The position numbers were made by a program, and so were the translations under genes. Of a DNA stretch of 64,000 bases, positions 11,481 to 22,636 are shown piece by piece. The notes under the pieces were generated by a model. The model was not told the origin of the DNA and did not search any database. It worked only from the letters and a program-made list of their open reading frames with translations. How positions within the stretch are numbered: position 1 is the stretch's first letter; each line of letters starts with the position of its first letter. This DNA is from Notolepis coatsorum. Taxonomy: Eukaryota; Chordata; Actinopteri; Aulopiformes; Paralepididae. Location of the stretch: NCBI GenBank assembly GCA_963971535.1, contig OZ020594.1, positions 113,323,474 through 113,387,473 on the forward strand, in the 5' to 3' direction.

Positions 11481-12820
11481 CTGTTAGATAGGGTTGGGCA
11501 TCGTTTGGATTTGAACGATTCCGGTCCCGATTCCGATTCTCCATTTCGATTCTTGTTCTAAACGATTATCGATTCCGATTCTTTGAGGTGCAGGTCAAAA
11601 CAGGTCACAGTTTTTTTTTTTTTTTTTTTTTTTGAAAAATCTTAATTTTTTTTCATACTATTCACATCGTCAGTTGACTTGATACAGTTTAATTTGGTTG
11701 CTGTACTGTAACTAGGGTATTAACACGTTCCTTGCCAAAAATGCTGTACAGCGATATTGCCCGCCATGCGTTGACCGCCAGACCTCGCTGTACAGCGTTA
11801 TTGAGATCATATTTCATTTTTCATTCATAATTCAGCCACCCAGCCTCTGGTGATCCAGTAGGATCCTGCACAATATTGCAACGCCTCAATACCGCCACCT
11901 GGTGGATGATCGGGCGAGTTACATTCAAGTCTAACCGGAAATGGCAATCGGTGCATCTGGGAAATCCGTCCGGCAGTCACATCTCGTTATGGTACTCCAG
12001 ACAAACACTGGCGTGCATATGGATCGCTGCCATAACTCAATAATCAATATGATTTGGGCGTTTATTGCACCATACCGGAAATGGATCTAGGAGTTCGACA
12101 TCAAATAAGTGGGATCTTTTTCCTCCAGTCTCGTCGGCGAACGGTAAGAGGCAACTAACGTTATTTCCAGCCCGATTGTACATTTCTTTATTTACAAACC
12201 ATCTGATCAAAAAATCAACCCATACTACATAAAGCAGTTAGTGACGATCAAGGAATTATAAATGACCCCCCCCCCTTTCCTTCACGCATGATGGAGCATA
12301 ACTATACAGATCATATACATAACTTTTTTTTAATATAGTGTGTCTAGGGAAGACACGCCAATCGATAATCTATATATGCGTTTAGGCCTATAACTCACGT
12401 TCTAGGAATTACTGCAGAAAACGATAAAAACATACTTACTTATATTCTAGAAGGTATTTTTGTATGAATGTATGAATGAAAAAGTATAACGTTCCCACAT
12501 CCTGAACGATAGATAATCGATGTTGAATGGGCCATAGTAATGTCAATATACCAATCAAATGTAAAAAGTTATAGCCCTGCAAAGAAGGTGAGCCTGACTT
12601 ATAGCGCTGGCAGAGAGGGGCATGAGATGGGCAAACTGCCCGGCGGGCAATGTGTTAATTAACAAAGTGAAAAAAAAAAAAAAAAAAAAATTATAATAAT
12701 AATAATTAAGAATCGAAATTAAGAATCGAAATGCAAATATGTTACTTCCGGTTCCAGAACCGGAAGTTAGGAACCGGTTCCTATTAGAACCGGTTCTCGG
12801 TTACCAACCCTACTGTTAGA
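11481..12820. mobile_element. hAT-type element with 8-bp TSD, hosting piggyBac-like element B
   Basis: Termini TAGGGTTGGGCATCG (11489) and TACCAACCCTA (to 12812) are inverted. CTGTTAGA at 11481-11488 is repeated at 12813-12820, a perfect 8-bp hAT target duplication. The subterminal regions contain AACGATT/GAACCGGTTC-type repeats and poly-T/poly-A runs. The middle is occupied by a piggyBac-like insertion (11720-12658). No transposase is present. Confidence 0.85.
11720..12658. mobile_element. Non-autonomous piggyBac-like element B
   Basis: TTAA at 11720-11723 followed by CACGTTCCTTGCC and, at the other end, GGGCAATGTG then TTAA at 12655-12658. Imperfect inverted termini plus TTAA fit piggyBac. 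The interior resembles element A (4999-5949) in reverse orientation, for example AAAAAGTTATAGCCCTGCAA at about 12563. Non-coding. Confidence 0.65.
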
Positions 12821-13180
12821 TGCCATGCTTTGTAGCAACCTGCCTCTGCAAAGGACACTGTCACACGAAGCAATTTCACTGGATGTCCTGGACACAATGG
12901 AAGTATGGATATATTCGTAACGAATCATTTTAAAAGGATACCGTTAACTGGAATATGTTAATTGTTTACACAATGTTGGATTATGTAATTGGTTTTGTTA
13001 GATGCCATGCTTTGAAACACCGCACAACGAAGCGATTTCACTGGATGTCCCGGACACAATGGAAGTATGGATATATTCGTAACGAATAATTTAAAAAAGA
13101 TACCGTTAACTGGAATGTTAGTTGTTTACACAATGTTGGATTATGTAATTGGTTTTGTTAGATGGCATGCTTTGAAACAC
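12810..13180 (+). repeat. Tandem pair of ~162-base units
   Basis: Two adjacent units share TTTCACTGGATGTCC-GGACACAATGG, then GGATATATTCGTAACGAAT and TTACACAATGTTGGATTATG (unit starts near 12871 and 13033). A related single copy lies near 10030-10200. Non-coding. Likely a LINE- or SINE-derived sequence amplified locally. Confidence 0.65.
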
Positions 13181-13352
13181 TGCACATCCCAGCTGCTTCT
13201 AGACAAGGAGGCAGCTTCACACAGAGGCAATTTTTTATTCTTTTTACCGACTTTTTCTGCGGATGGTTGTGTGAATAAATCTCCATTATGCTTCAATTAC
13301 TGTGTGTTTATTGTATAGCAATAAGGTTGGATGAATTCGGCCATTGTATAAA

Positions 13353-13490
13353 AGCACTACATCACGCGATAGAGTGTGTTATAGAAATTAGATCACGCCT
13401 ATGGGGGTCTAACGACCCTCGGCTGCGCCTCGGGCCTAACAACCAGGCGTGATCTAATTTCTATAACAGTCTGTTGCGTGATGTAATGCT
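13353..13490. mobile_element. Fold-back MITE
   Basis: AGCACTACATCACGCGAT then GTTATAGAAATTAGATCACGCCT (from 13353) is mirrored by AGGCGTGATCTAATTTCTATAAC then TTGCGTGATGTAATGCT (to 13490). The central loop reads GGGGGTCTAACGACC. The arms are about 48 bases with few mismatches. Non-coding, no target duplication identified. Confidence 0.65.
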
Positions 13491-13545
13491 TAATTATCCT
13501 TCAGCCATGAACTATTGTAATTGAAATTTAGTTGGCTTATAGCCA

Positions 13546-13795
13546 GTGTTAATTTAGTCAGATATTTCAATTTTAGTTTTAGTCATGTGTCAAATGCTCC
13601 TTTTTCGTTTATCATATTTAGTCACCTTCAATTATTTTTCATTTTAGTCTTAGTCAGTTTTAGTCAACTACAGGTCTGAGCATTTTAGTCTTAGTCAGTT
13701 TTAGTCTCGATTTTGTCTTTTTTGTTTTAGTCTAGATTTAGTCAGGGGAAAAAGCTTAGTTGATGACCATATTTAGTCATCATTTTCATTTGCCA
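13546..13795. repeat. Interspersed TTTTAGTC-rich repeat, copy 2
   Basis: Second copy of the repeat at 4610-4860, in the same orientation, with blocks of near identity in the TTTAGTC-rich part. Confidence 0.6.
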
Positions 13796-14150
13796 GATCT
13801 AAAAATACCACCTGCTAATCTCTTTTCTCTATCTGGTACCATATCATACTGGTGTGCTTTCTGCAGTATGGTATCTATTAAAGAATTCCTTTCTAGGTGG
13901 TTTGCTAGCCTCTGTGCCACTATACTAAAGAAAATCTTACCTTCTACATTCAAGAGGGATATGGTTAGAAACTGGCAGTGAGGACTCTTTCTCCTTGGGA
14001 ATTAGGATTCCTCCTGCTCTACACCAAGCTCTTGGTAAAGGAATCTGAGGGTGCTTTGTCACTAGGCATCCGGGGCCGTTTCGGAGCACGATTGCCCAAA
14101 AAGGAGTGTAATGAGAACGCTGTGTTCCGTCCCCGGGGACGGATAACCGG
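13780..14150 (-). pseudogene. LINE reverse transcriptase fragment
   Basis: Read on the minus strand, the stretch near 14030 downwards encodes GGILIPKEKESS and, in a second frame, ISLLNVEGKIFFSIVAQRL then LERNSLIDTILQKA. This is the fingers region of a non-LTR reverse transcriptase (the ILIPKE and LNVEGKIFF motifs recur in several fish and invertebrate LINEs). It is a short internal piece with a frame change near 13940, without ends, so the element type is not resolved. Confidence 0.6.
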
Positions 14151-14199
14151 GACCACTTGAAAAGGTGGTTTGGGGAGCCCGACACCATGGACAGATTAG

Positions 14200-15032
14200 G
14201 GCCGGGATGATTTATTTATGCATAGATGGGGTTTGGGTAGGGCTCGGGCTCCTTTTATTTGTCTCGCTTCATTTTACACACACGAGTCGTGCGCGCACAC
14301 ACAATCACGCCGTCACGTAGTGTTTCCATCAAAGCAACAAGCTAGACCGCTGAGAGCATGCATGTCGGAGATGGAGAAGCTGCCTGCCTTTGCTAGCTAG
14401 ACTCGCGTGCTATGTGTTGAGTATACCCGCAAGCAGCAGCTCGAGCAAGCGATATTTCAGCACCGCAGGAAGAGTGCTGGAGGAGAGGAGAACAGCGCTG
14501 AAGCCATCAACGGTGGATGCCATTATTTTCCTTCAGAGCACCCGCGAATGTACAGCAGAGTGGAATAAACTGTAAAAGGTTTTGCATGATTGTTCTTGGA
14601 TTGAGCCGGTTGGCGAAGATTTGAGTTTCGTTCAAGTTATTCAACGCAAGACGTTTTTGTTGACGACGTCTAACAGTGAAGTGGTGAGTCCATCCTGATT
14701 TACTCAAATTAATTGGCTGCTGGTTAGAGTGTTTTCGGTACGCTTTAGTGTCATGTCTGTGGGCATGTAATTGTTGCCGTTGTTAGCCGCAGAGCTATGT
14801 CGTTATTGCATTGTGCATTTTTTTGTCGTAATGTATCATTTGTGTGTGTAACGTAGGTAGTGTGTGTGTGTGTGATGTCAGTCATCACATCGTAATATTG
14901 GCCTCGGGCTTAAGTCGGGCTAGGGCAGAATAATTGCTTAACTTTTGGGGCTAGGGTAGGGCCAGGCCTGAATGCTACAGGCTTGGGCCGGGCTGGGGCA
15001 GACATGTCAGGCCCCTGCAGACGTCTACCCTA
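14200..15032 (+). mobile_element. hAT transposon relic, right-hand part
   Basis: Contains the C-terminal hAT transposase dimerisation segment (see 14398-14574), a downstream non-coding region with GGGCTAGGG/GGGCCGGGCT repeats, and a terminus reading CTGCAGACGTCTACCCTA ending at 15032, which fits a hAT terminal repeat beginning TAGGGTAGACG. The left end was not found, so no target duplication can be shown. Confidence 0.6.
14398..14574 (+). pseudogene. hAT transposase C-terminal dimerisation domain fragment
   Basis: The translated sequence VLSIPASSSSSKRYFSTAG followed by GRVLEERRTALKPSTVDAIIF is the conserved hAT C-terminal motif (L-IPA-SSAS-ER-FS-AG-R-L-P--V---FL). The frame ends after WNKL at about 14575. 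The catalytic RNase-H-like core and BED finger are absent, so this is an inactive remnant rather than a gene. Confidence 0.75.
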
Positions 15033-15135
15033 CAGCCTTAATCAATAGGTGACAGAATACAAATTATCATATTCATTTTAAAGAATTCGCATAGGTACAT
15101 TTTTAACCTCACATCTAGAGACTTAAAAAGATGTC

Positions 15136-15312
<177 letters not shown>

Positions 15313-15342
15313 AAGAAGACAAGAAAAAGAAAAGTAACATAC

Positions 15343-15456
15343 TGGTATCCAGGTGGTCTGTGGGCTCCTCCTTCAGCCCAGTGGAAATATCCATGGTTGG
15401 GTCTAGCGTGTCCTGAGCCTCTTCTTTCTTAATCATCAGTAGGTCACTGGGTGGAT
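15343..15456 (-). CDS. Host exon, 38-codon acidic/IKKE module, copy 3
   Basis: Minus-strand exon of 114 bases bounded by an acceptor (pyrimidine tract, CTGTTCCAG before 15456) and a donor (GTATGT after 15343). It encodes PPSDLLMIKKEEAQDTLD then PTMDISTGLKEEPTDHLD. It is phase 1 at both ends, so it can be repeated without shifting the frame. The IKKE and LKEEP motifs are sumoylation-site-like and common in the N-terminal part of fish C2H2 zinc-finger proteins; the zinc fingers are not in the window. The function is inferred from style only. Confidence 0.65.
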
Positions 15457-15488
15457 CTGGAACAGAGGTAGACAGAAATTAAGTATTT

Positions 15489-15560
15489 ACAGTGCCATGA
15501 AAAAGTATTTGCCCACTTTCTTGATTTCTTCTGTAATTACAGATCTTCTTTTTTAATAAT
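15489..15560. repeat. Tc1/mariner-like terminal fragment, intronic
   Basis: ACAGTGCCATGAAAAAGTAT followed by TTGCCCACTTTCTTGATTTC resembles the termini of abundant fish Tc1/mariner-derived short elements. A sister copy follows the next exon duplicate near 16046-16110, as expected if intron and exon were duplicated together. Confidence 0.4.
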
Positions 15561-15899
15561 CAGTAGGTCTCTTCAATCTCTGGACCTAAAGATTTCCCTA
15601 TGGATTAATTCCGAACTGTATTTGACCAGGGACCAGCCATATACAGGAGGGTCTACCAGCTAGTGCAAGACAGTCATAGAGAGTAATGAAACACATGGCC
15701 ATTTATTTTACTTTCCATCCATCAGACTCTTCAACAATGTATGTGAAAATACCACACTTTGTTATGGTAAGACAAATAGACTGAGACTTCATGGAAAGAA
15801 AGAGGAGTGAAAGCTGTGGACACAGAGACATACAACTATGCTGCAACAGAGGATGAACAACAAGAGAAAATAAAGACAATAAAAAGAAAAGTAACATAC

Positions 15900-16013
15900 T
15901 GATATCCTGATGGTCTGTGGGCTCCTTCTTCAGCCCAGTGGACATATCCATGGTTGGGTCTAGTGTGTCCTGAGCCTCTTCTTTCTTAATCATCAGTAGG
16001 TCACTGGGTGGAT
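15900..16013 (-). CDS. Host exon, 38-codon acidic/IKKE module, copy 2
   Basis: Near-identical partner of the 15343-15456 exon: the same length (114 bases), the same splice boundaries (CTGCTCCAG acceptor, GTATGT donor) and the same phase 1-1. It encodes MIKKEEAQDTLDPTMDMSTG and LKKEPTDHQDI. The two copies and their flanking intron sequence are about 557 bases apart, indicating a recent segmental duplication. In transcription order it follows the exon at 52277-52387 and precedes the copy at 15343. Confidence 0.65.
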
Positions 16014-16149
16014 CTGGAGCAGAGGGAGACAGAAACTAAGTACTTACAGTAGCATGGAAAAGTATTTGCCCACTTTCTGATTTATTCTGTAATTACAGAT
16101 TTGTCACTGTTTTTTTTTATTAATCTTTATACAAAATCTAAAACAGGAT

Positions 16150-16205
16150 GTAATTGAGTCCTGAGCCTCTTCTTTCATGATTGATAGGAAGTTGGAGGTA
16201 GATCT
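16150..16205 (-). pseudogene. Decayed fourth copy of the host exon
   Basis: On the minus strand, CTCCCTCTGCCCCAG is followed by ATCTACCTCC and then ATGAAAGAAGAGGCTCAGGA, matching the acceptor and core of the intact modules but with an in-frame stop and no donor seen. It shows that the exon array was once longer. Confidence 0.5.
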
Positions 16206-16229
16206 GGGGCAGAGGGAGACAGCAACTAA

Positions 16230-16497
16230 GGAAATACTCCAGTATTTACAGTATTATTTTACAAATTATTATATTTATATACTGAACTTTATTTAAAATC
16301 AAACACTTCCTTTTCCTCCATTACATTTATTTAAGTTAAACAAGACCACTGACCCCTTTAGCTAAGGCTTAATACATCACAGTTGGGATCCCTTCTATCA
16401 GCTTAGTTCTCCTGGTTGCTATTCAATCCAGCAGGGGAACCAGGTCAAAGGTGTTCCATTTATAAAAGAGATACCAGATTGATTGATTGGGTAGGAG
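16230..16497. other. Spacer left of the MULE
   Basis: No coding or repeat structure recognised. It ends in GGGTGGGTG, the left copy of the MULE target duplication. Confidence 0.5.
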
Positions 16498-16506
16498 GGG
16501 TGGGTG

Positions 16507-16800
16507 GCGTCTCTACAAATCATAGCTCCAGTTCTGCAGACCCCTCTCTGATTGGTTGAGCTCCATTTCTGCAGTCCCCTCTCTGATTGGTTGCGCGAAG
16601 CCCCTCTCTGATTGGTTGAGCGACGCCCCTCTCTAAGGTACGCAAGGTGCTTATCGAGGTGCTCTCGCCAAGAAAAGAAAAACAGTTAATGCCTAACTAG
16701 ACAGTTACAATATAACATTTAGATTAACACAGTTAACAATATAACATTTAGATTAATGAACCCAGGCTGGTGGTCAAGTCAAGTCAAGAGTTTTATTAAT
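16507..16800 (+). repeat. MULE left long terminal inverted repeat
   Basis: Outer 130 bases match the complement of 44710-44836 closely. The part at 16681-16756 (AGTTAATGCCTAACTAGACAG etc.) matches the complement of 44325-44470. 16764-16800 (AGGCTGGTGGTCAAGTCAAG) matches the complement of 22908-22945. Long composite repeats like this are typical of Mutator elements and usually contain the promoter. Confidence 0.8.
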
Positions 16801-16965
16801 ATGGCAGCAAATCTCACAAGACGCGTCAGCAATGATGAGCGTTTTACCTGTACTCCGCCATGTGAATCTAATGTGGATGCGTACCCTGAACTTGTGGTAG
16901 GCCTCGACTTTCGTCTTGTTTACATCAGGGTCCCCCATTTTCAATTCATCGTCTTGTTTACATCA

Positions 16966-17457
16966 GGGTCCCCCATTTTCAATTCATGATAACATATATG
17001 ACATACAGGTAGACAGATAGACAGTACTGCTACATCTAGACATTTATGACATACCAGATTTACAAATACAGTACTGTTTGTGATACAAAAAGAGTCCAGA
17101 AAAGAGAGGCTATACATTTGACGTAGAAAGGGTCCCCCATTTTCAATTCATGATAACATATATGACATACAGGTAGACAGATAGACAGTACTGCTACATC
17201 TAGACATTTATGACATACCAGATTTACAAATACAGTACTGTTTGTGATACAAAAAGAGTCCAGAAAAGAGAGGCTATACATTTGACGTAGAAAGGGTCCC
17301 CCATTTTCAATTCATGATAACATATATGACATACAGGTAGACAGATAGACAGTACTGCTACATCTAGACATTTATGACATACCAGATTTACAAATACAGT
17401 ACTGTTTGTGATACAAAAAGAGTCCAGAAAAGAGAGGCTATACATTTGACGTAGAAA
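16966..17457 (-). repeat. Three tandem 164-base copies of an L2-like LINE tail
   Basis: Each unit begins GGTCCCCCATTTTCAATTCA and ends GAGGCTATACATTTGACGTAG. Starts near 16966, 17130 and 17294 give a period of 164 bases. The opening motif is the complement of the LINE tail GAATTGAAAATGGGGGACC seen at 56 kb. The units appear almost identical, so the amplification is recent. Confidence 0.85.
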
Positions 17458-20319
17458 CTGTACATTGGAGGAGGTTGGCTGGGTGGGGGGGGACTGTACA
17501 TTGCTTCTTCTAAGTGTCTATGCTTTTTTTTTGTCAGTATTTACTGGCTTTCAAAAAAATAACATCTTGTTGCTTGTGTGTTGAAGGACTTTTTACCGAA
17601 GGGTTACACATATCATGTCTGCACGTACAGACGTGCGGTGAACCCATCCTGCGTTGACCATACCTCTTTTGAGGCCACTGTGCGAATGACTCACCAGTCT
17701 GAAGAGGAGATCCTGGTGTGGGCAAGGTCGATGCAGGTCACCTGGAGAGTGGCCCATACAAGACCCAAGAAGATCATCTTCAGAGTATGTTGTTCTTTTA
17801 GAGTTGGTATGGTCAACATTCCCTGAGAAGTGATTTTCCACTTTCAGTACGTTCAGCTGAAAGGTCATTTATGGCTGATACTATAATATTTGTCTCCAAA
17901 TATATGATGGCTCTGGATCATTTGACTCTTATTTACCATTTCAACCACATTTGCATAACTACAGTGGATGTCATTACTTGGGTTCATGGGTTCATGACAA
18001 AGCAACATCTTGGGAGGATCTTTCTGGTAAAATAAATATCTTATAATTTTTATACAGAGAGACTACAGGTGCCAGCACAACACCAGGTGCACACCAACCA
18101 CACCAACACCTGGTAAGGTGTCTAAAAACACAGGTTGCCCGGCTGGAATGAAGATCACCCTTGTGCGCACTGTGGACTCCAGTGGACGACCAAGCACGTG
18201 TGTGTAACACACAAACCCATTTACATTCCAAATGGAATTCAAATTTTATATTTTTTGTTTTTTATTTCTCTGTTTAACAATATATTTTACCACACCAGGA
18301 GCACTGATCCCCACATTCCCGCCTATCCCATGAGCGTGTATATCAGCAATATCCACAATCACAACATCCATGTGGCTGATGCTGTGCGTCACAAGGATGT
18401 GGGCGGCGAAGCCGTAGAGAAGCTCACCAAGCTGTTCGAGTCTGGACACTCGCCGTCCTCTGCACTGGACGTGTTCAAGTATGATCTGCAGGTCGAACAT
18501 GGGGATGAGTACATCTACGCCTCAGCAGACCGCTCCATCTGTCCTGACCTGCGGTTCTGCTATGCGTATGTATGATGACTGGATAGTACTGACATTACAA
18601 AGTCAGCCCATATATTGTTTGTGGTGATGTATACACTTTCACATGAGACAACATCCTGTACCTGTTTTACCGTGATATGTGTTGTATGTTTCATGCCTTG
18701 TATTTTTGACACGGCACATTACAAATTGCTCAAATTGGCACAAATCAACATGAACTGATGTCATATTGTTAGATTTTCATTGTGTGTCATGTTCTATTTT
18801 AACAGACTGTACCACCAGATATTCATGGAAGAGTATGGAAGCTCAGAGGGGAAGGGGATGCGAGAGGCTCTGGAGAGGCAGGTTGAAATGTACAATGCTC
18901 AGTGTGGGAGTGACTGTGCCAAAGTGAGCCAGACAGGGGATGGTAGGCAGTTCCTTGCCGTGATCTGCTCTCCTCTGATGAAGAGGGTTCATGCTGGCCT
19001 TAAGCAGAGTGGAGAGATGGCCTTTATGGATGCATCCAATAACATGGACAGACAACACTGCCGTGTCTTCCTGATCCTGACGCACAGCTGTGCAGGCGGT
19101 CTACCCCTGGGGATCCTCATCACCCAGTCAGAAGCGAGTGAGGTCATCTACCAGGTAGCCCCCCATTACAATAGCATAATACTATACTATACTATTACTT
19201 AGCTGACGGTTATCCTGATATTGAAAAGGTACAGTAAGTGCTAATACTAGTTAACCAAGGTAATCACAGTAACCGGTTATTGCTACATCCCTACTTCCAG
19301 GGACTGGAGATGCTGAAGTCCCTCCTCTCTGAGAATGCCTTCTCAGGCAGAGGAATGGCAGGTCCACAGGTATTCCTGACAGACGACAGCACAGCAGAGA
19401 GAGCAGCCGTCCACAGGGCCTTCAGGAAGCCACGCTCCTCCTGTGTAGTTTCCATGTGCTGCTGTGGAGATGGCTGCTGAACAAAGACCACAACATCCAC
19501 ATGGCTGACAGGCAGGCTCTGTTCACAGTAGTGAAGAACATCATGTATGCCAGGGAGGAGAGTGAGGCAGATGGCTTCTTCCAACAAGCCTTGCAGATTG
19601 ATCTTGTGAACAGGTACATATCCCAGACAAATGGGAGACTCGGTACACTCGGAGATCACAAGTACATTTCCCTTTATAAACAAGCATTCAAGTGCATAAA
19701 TCAATGCTTAAGCATCAATGCAGGGAAAAGCAATACAAATGCACTATATTAGCTCAAGGGGAAGGATCTGAGATGTGTAGGTTTACATACCGTTTACATG
19801 ACCGTCTGTTGTCCTCCTTGTCCTGTACATTTTGTTTTTTTGTAAAATGCCAGGTACCCCAACTTCAGGGCATACCTGGAGACGTTGTATGGCCGGAAGG
19901 AGTCTTGGGCCCTGTGCTTCAGAGCATCGTTGCCGGTCCGTGGAAACAACACGAACAACTACGCAGAAGCCGCAAATAGGATCGTGAAGGATAAGATCCT
20001 GCGCCGGACAAAGGCTTACAACGCGCCACAACTATTTGATTTTCTCACCACTCGCCTCAATGGGTATTACGAGGCACGCATCACAGATGCAGCTCTCGGC
20101 CAGTGGGACAGGTTCCATAAGTCAAGGTCCCTGGTAAAGACCAGTGACGTCAAGCCAGAGAACATTTCTCAGGTAAATAACAATCAAACTGGCACAAAAA
20201 GGCGCACACACACCTAATTTATACAGCATGCAATGACTGAGTCTGTTGTGTTTTTGACCTATGTTGATTTGACATTTCTTGCAACAAAATAAGTAAAAAG
20301 TAATTGTCTAATACGATAG

Positions 20320-20620
20320 TAGCAAGTTCAAGTTCAAGTTCTTTAATAGTTGTCATACAGAAGTACAGAATACTTTCATACAAAATGCTTCTTACTGTTA
20401 CGCTCCAGAGACTGTGCTAGACAAGATAGTATCAAATAACATAATAACATAATATAGCATGAATTTAGAAGAAGAAAATGAGGTCACAGTGTTCGGTATA
20501 GACATATGTACAATGTTCTGAGTTACCATATAATATACAATACACAATACTATGCAGTGTACTAATGTACAGTACTATCTAGTGCAAAGCAGAAATGGGA
20601 TGAGGTACTCATCTCTGAAC
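20320..20620 (-). repeat. LINE tail remnant in MULE intron 6
   Basis: AAGTTCAAGTTCAAGTTCTTT at 20328 and onward is the complement of an (ACTTGA)n-ended LINE 3' tail, followed by UTR-like AT-rich sequence. Non-coding. Intron 6 (20173-20759) holds nothing else recognisable. Confidence 0.45.
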
Positions 20621-21253
20621 ACAATAGAACACCTAAAATTCAAGGTTTGCTCAGATTAGAAAATAGGAAATAAATGTATAAAAAAAACGTTCCTTATGAC
20701 TTACCTTACTTGTGGCGTATCTCTTATGACTTCCCTTTTATATCGGTCATTATGTGTAGATTGATGGGTCAACGTTCGAGGTGGAGAGTGCCTCCACACC
20801 TGGGGCGGTCTACCTGGTCGACACAAACCTTGAGACGTGCTCATGTCCTGTGGGCAGCTCAGGGGCACCTTGTAAACATCAAGCTGGTGTTATGAAGGTG
20901 TTCCCTGGGAACAGCTGCACTTTTCTGCCAGTTACCCCCAGCATGAAGGCAAAACTGTTATATATTGCCACAGGAAGTAAGTAAGAGAAGGAATACAATT
21001 ACTCTAGTCTGTAGAGTGTACCGGTATACTGTGTATGTACGTATACGGATATTAACACATGGGCCGGTTACAGACATGGTCTAAGACATGACAGTACTAT
21101 CTAGAGTTGGTCCATTCAATTAACTATCTGATCCCGGACTTGGTCTAATCCATGGCTACGAAACAAACCCTAAATATTATCAATGAATTATTACTGTACA
21201 TGCTGACTTTAGCTGGATATTCTATCCTAGATGACTACATCCATGACAGTTTC

Positions 21254-21905
21254 CTGGAGCCTCTGAACCCTCATGTGATGGGTGTATCCAGTGGGTCACA
21301 GGTCCTGGAGCCTCTGAACCCTCATGTGACGGGTGTATCCAGTGGGTCACAGGTCCTGGAGCCTCTGAACCCTCATGTGACGGGTGTATCCAGTGGGTCA
21401 CAGGTCCTGGAGCCTCTGAACCCTCATGTGATGGGTGTATCCAGTGGGTCACAGTTTCCTGGAGCCTCTGAACCCTCATGTGATGGGTGTATCCAGTGGG
21501 TCACAGGTCCTGGAGCCTCTGAACCCTCATGTGATGGGTGTATCCAGTGGGTCACAGGTCCTGGAGCCTCTGAACCCTCATGTGATGGGTGTATCCGGTG
21601 GGTCACAGGTCCTGGAGCCTCTGAACCCTCATGTGATGGGTGTATCCAGTGGGTCACAGGTCCTGGAGCCTCTGAACCCTCATGTGATGGGTGTATCCAG
21701 TGGGTCACAGGTCCTGGAGCCTCTGAACCCTCATGTGATGGGTGTATCCAGTGGGTCACAGGTCCTGGAGCCTCTGAACCCTCATGTGATGGGTGTATCC
21801 AGTGGGTCACAGGTCCTGGAGCCTCTGAACCCTCATGTGATGGGTGTATCCAGTGGGTCACAGGTCCTGGAGCCTCTGAACCCTCATGTGATGGGTGTAT
21901 CACAT
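21254..21905 (+). repeat. 51-base minisatellite in MULE intron 7
   Basis: About 13 tandem copies of a unit containing GGAGCCTCTGAACCCTCATG and GGGTGTATCCAGTGGGTCAC. Because 51 is divisible by three, several frames stay open across the array on both strands, producing spurious 17-residue repeats. It lies between exon 7 (ends 20976) and exon 8 (starts 22202), so it is intronic. Confidence 0.9.
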
Positions 21906-22636
21906 GCCACTCCAGAGCTGAGCGACCAGACCACATTTATGGGAGCTGACGGCATTGAAGGTGGAGACTTGTTTTTTCAAAATTGTGTTCATTGTCATGG
22001 CCAATAGTCAATGTATTTATACATGCATTTATAAATACAACAATTAGGTTGCTCAAGACGTGGGATGTCCATTGGCAAGGCGTACCTCTAGGTGCTGACA
22101 CCTCAAAGGCTCAATCTCCTCTGCTGACCATTTTTGAATTTATATAAATGTTTACACTACAGTTCAAATACAATATCATCTATTGCTCCATCTTTTTTCA
22201 GCTGTTTTAGCCAGAGAGAGGTATCGGTCCCAATTGGAGGAGTTCAAAGAGGAGTTCCACGAAATGATGCTGACCAATGAGGAACTTCAAGGGGGAGCGT
22301 CAGCCATGATAAAGACCTTCAATCAGCTGAAGGGGAATCCCTAAAGCTGCTGTCAGCTCTACACACCTTCGGCCGCTCTGGTATCAGCCATGCATCAAAA
22401 CGTGCACACTCGCTCAGGCGAGTCGCTAACCGTGCTGGGCCAAGCATAGCGGCTCAACCCACCTCTGTTGCCCGTCGTAAAATTAAGCTCGGGGGTCGAC
22501 GCCGGCTCGCTGCGGGGAGGCCGAAGAAAAGTGTGGTGAGCACAGACCATCGCTATAGTTTTCCAACAGGAGTAAAGTCTGGAACGCACCACAGCCTGTC
22601 ACAAGCAGTAGAGATGTGTCGTAGCAATCCGAAGTG

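Larger units (their letters stand above)
17587..22636 (+). pseudogene. MULE transposase (DDE + SWIM), eight exons, two frameshifts
   Basis: Cuts and reinserts the MULE. Exons with GT-AG boundaries: 17587-17784, 18058-18197, 18299-18565, 18806-19154, 19301-19613, 19854-20172, 20760-20976 and 22202 onward; exon phases agree at every joint checked. The DDE core is visible as FMDASN (exon 4), FLTDDSTAERAAV and FHVL (exon 5) and NNTNNYAEA (exon 6). Exon 7 holds a SWIM zinc motif, CSCPVGSSGAPCKH. The C-terminus is basic with an AT-hook-like AGRPKKS. One base appears lost near 19435, where exon 5 length no longer fits its phases. Another frame change near 22340 gives a stop at 22342-22344, while the other frame stays open to about 22636. 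The true N-terminus may lie upstream. Confidence 0.75.

Noticed and set aside
21152-22007. 190-265-residue repeat proteins on both strands
   Set aside because: Frames of a 51-base minisatellite lying in a MULE intron.
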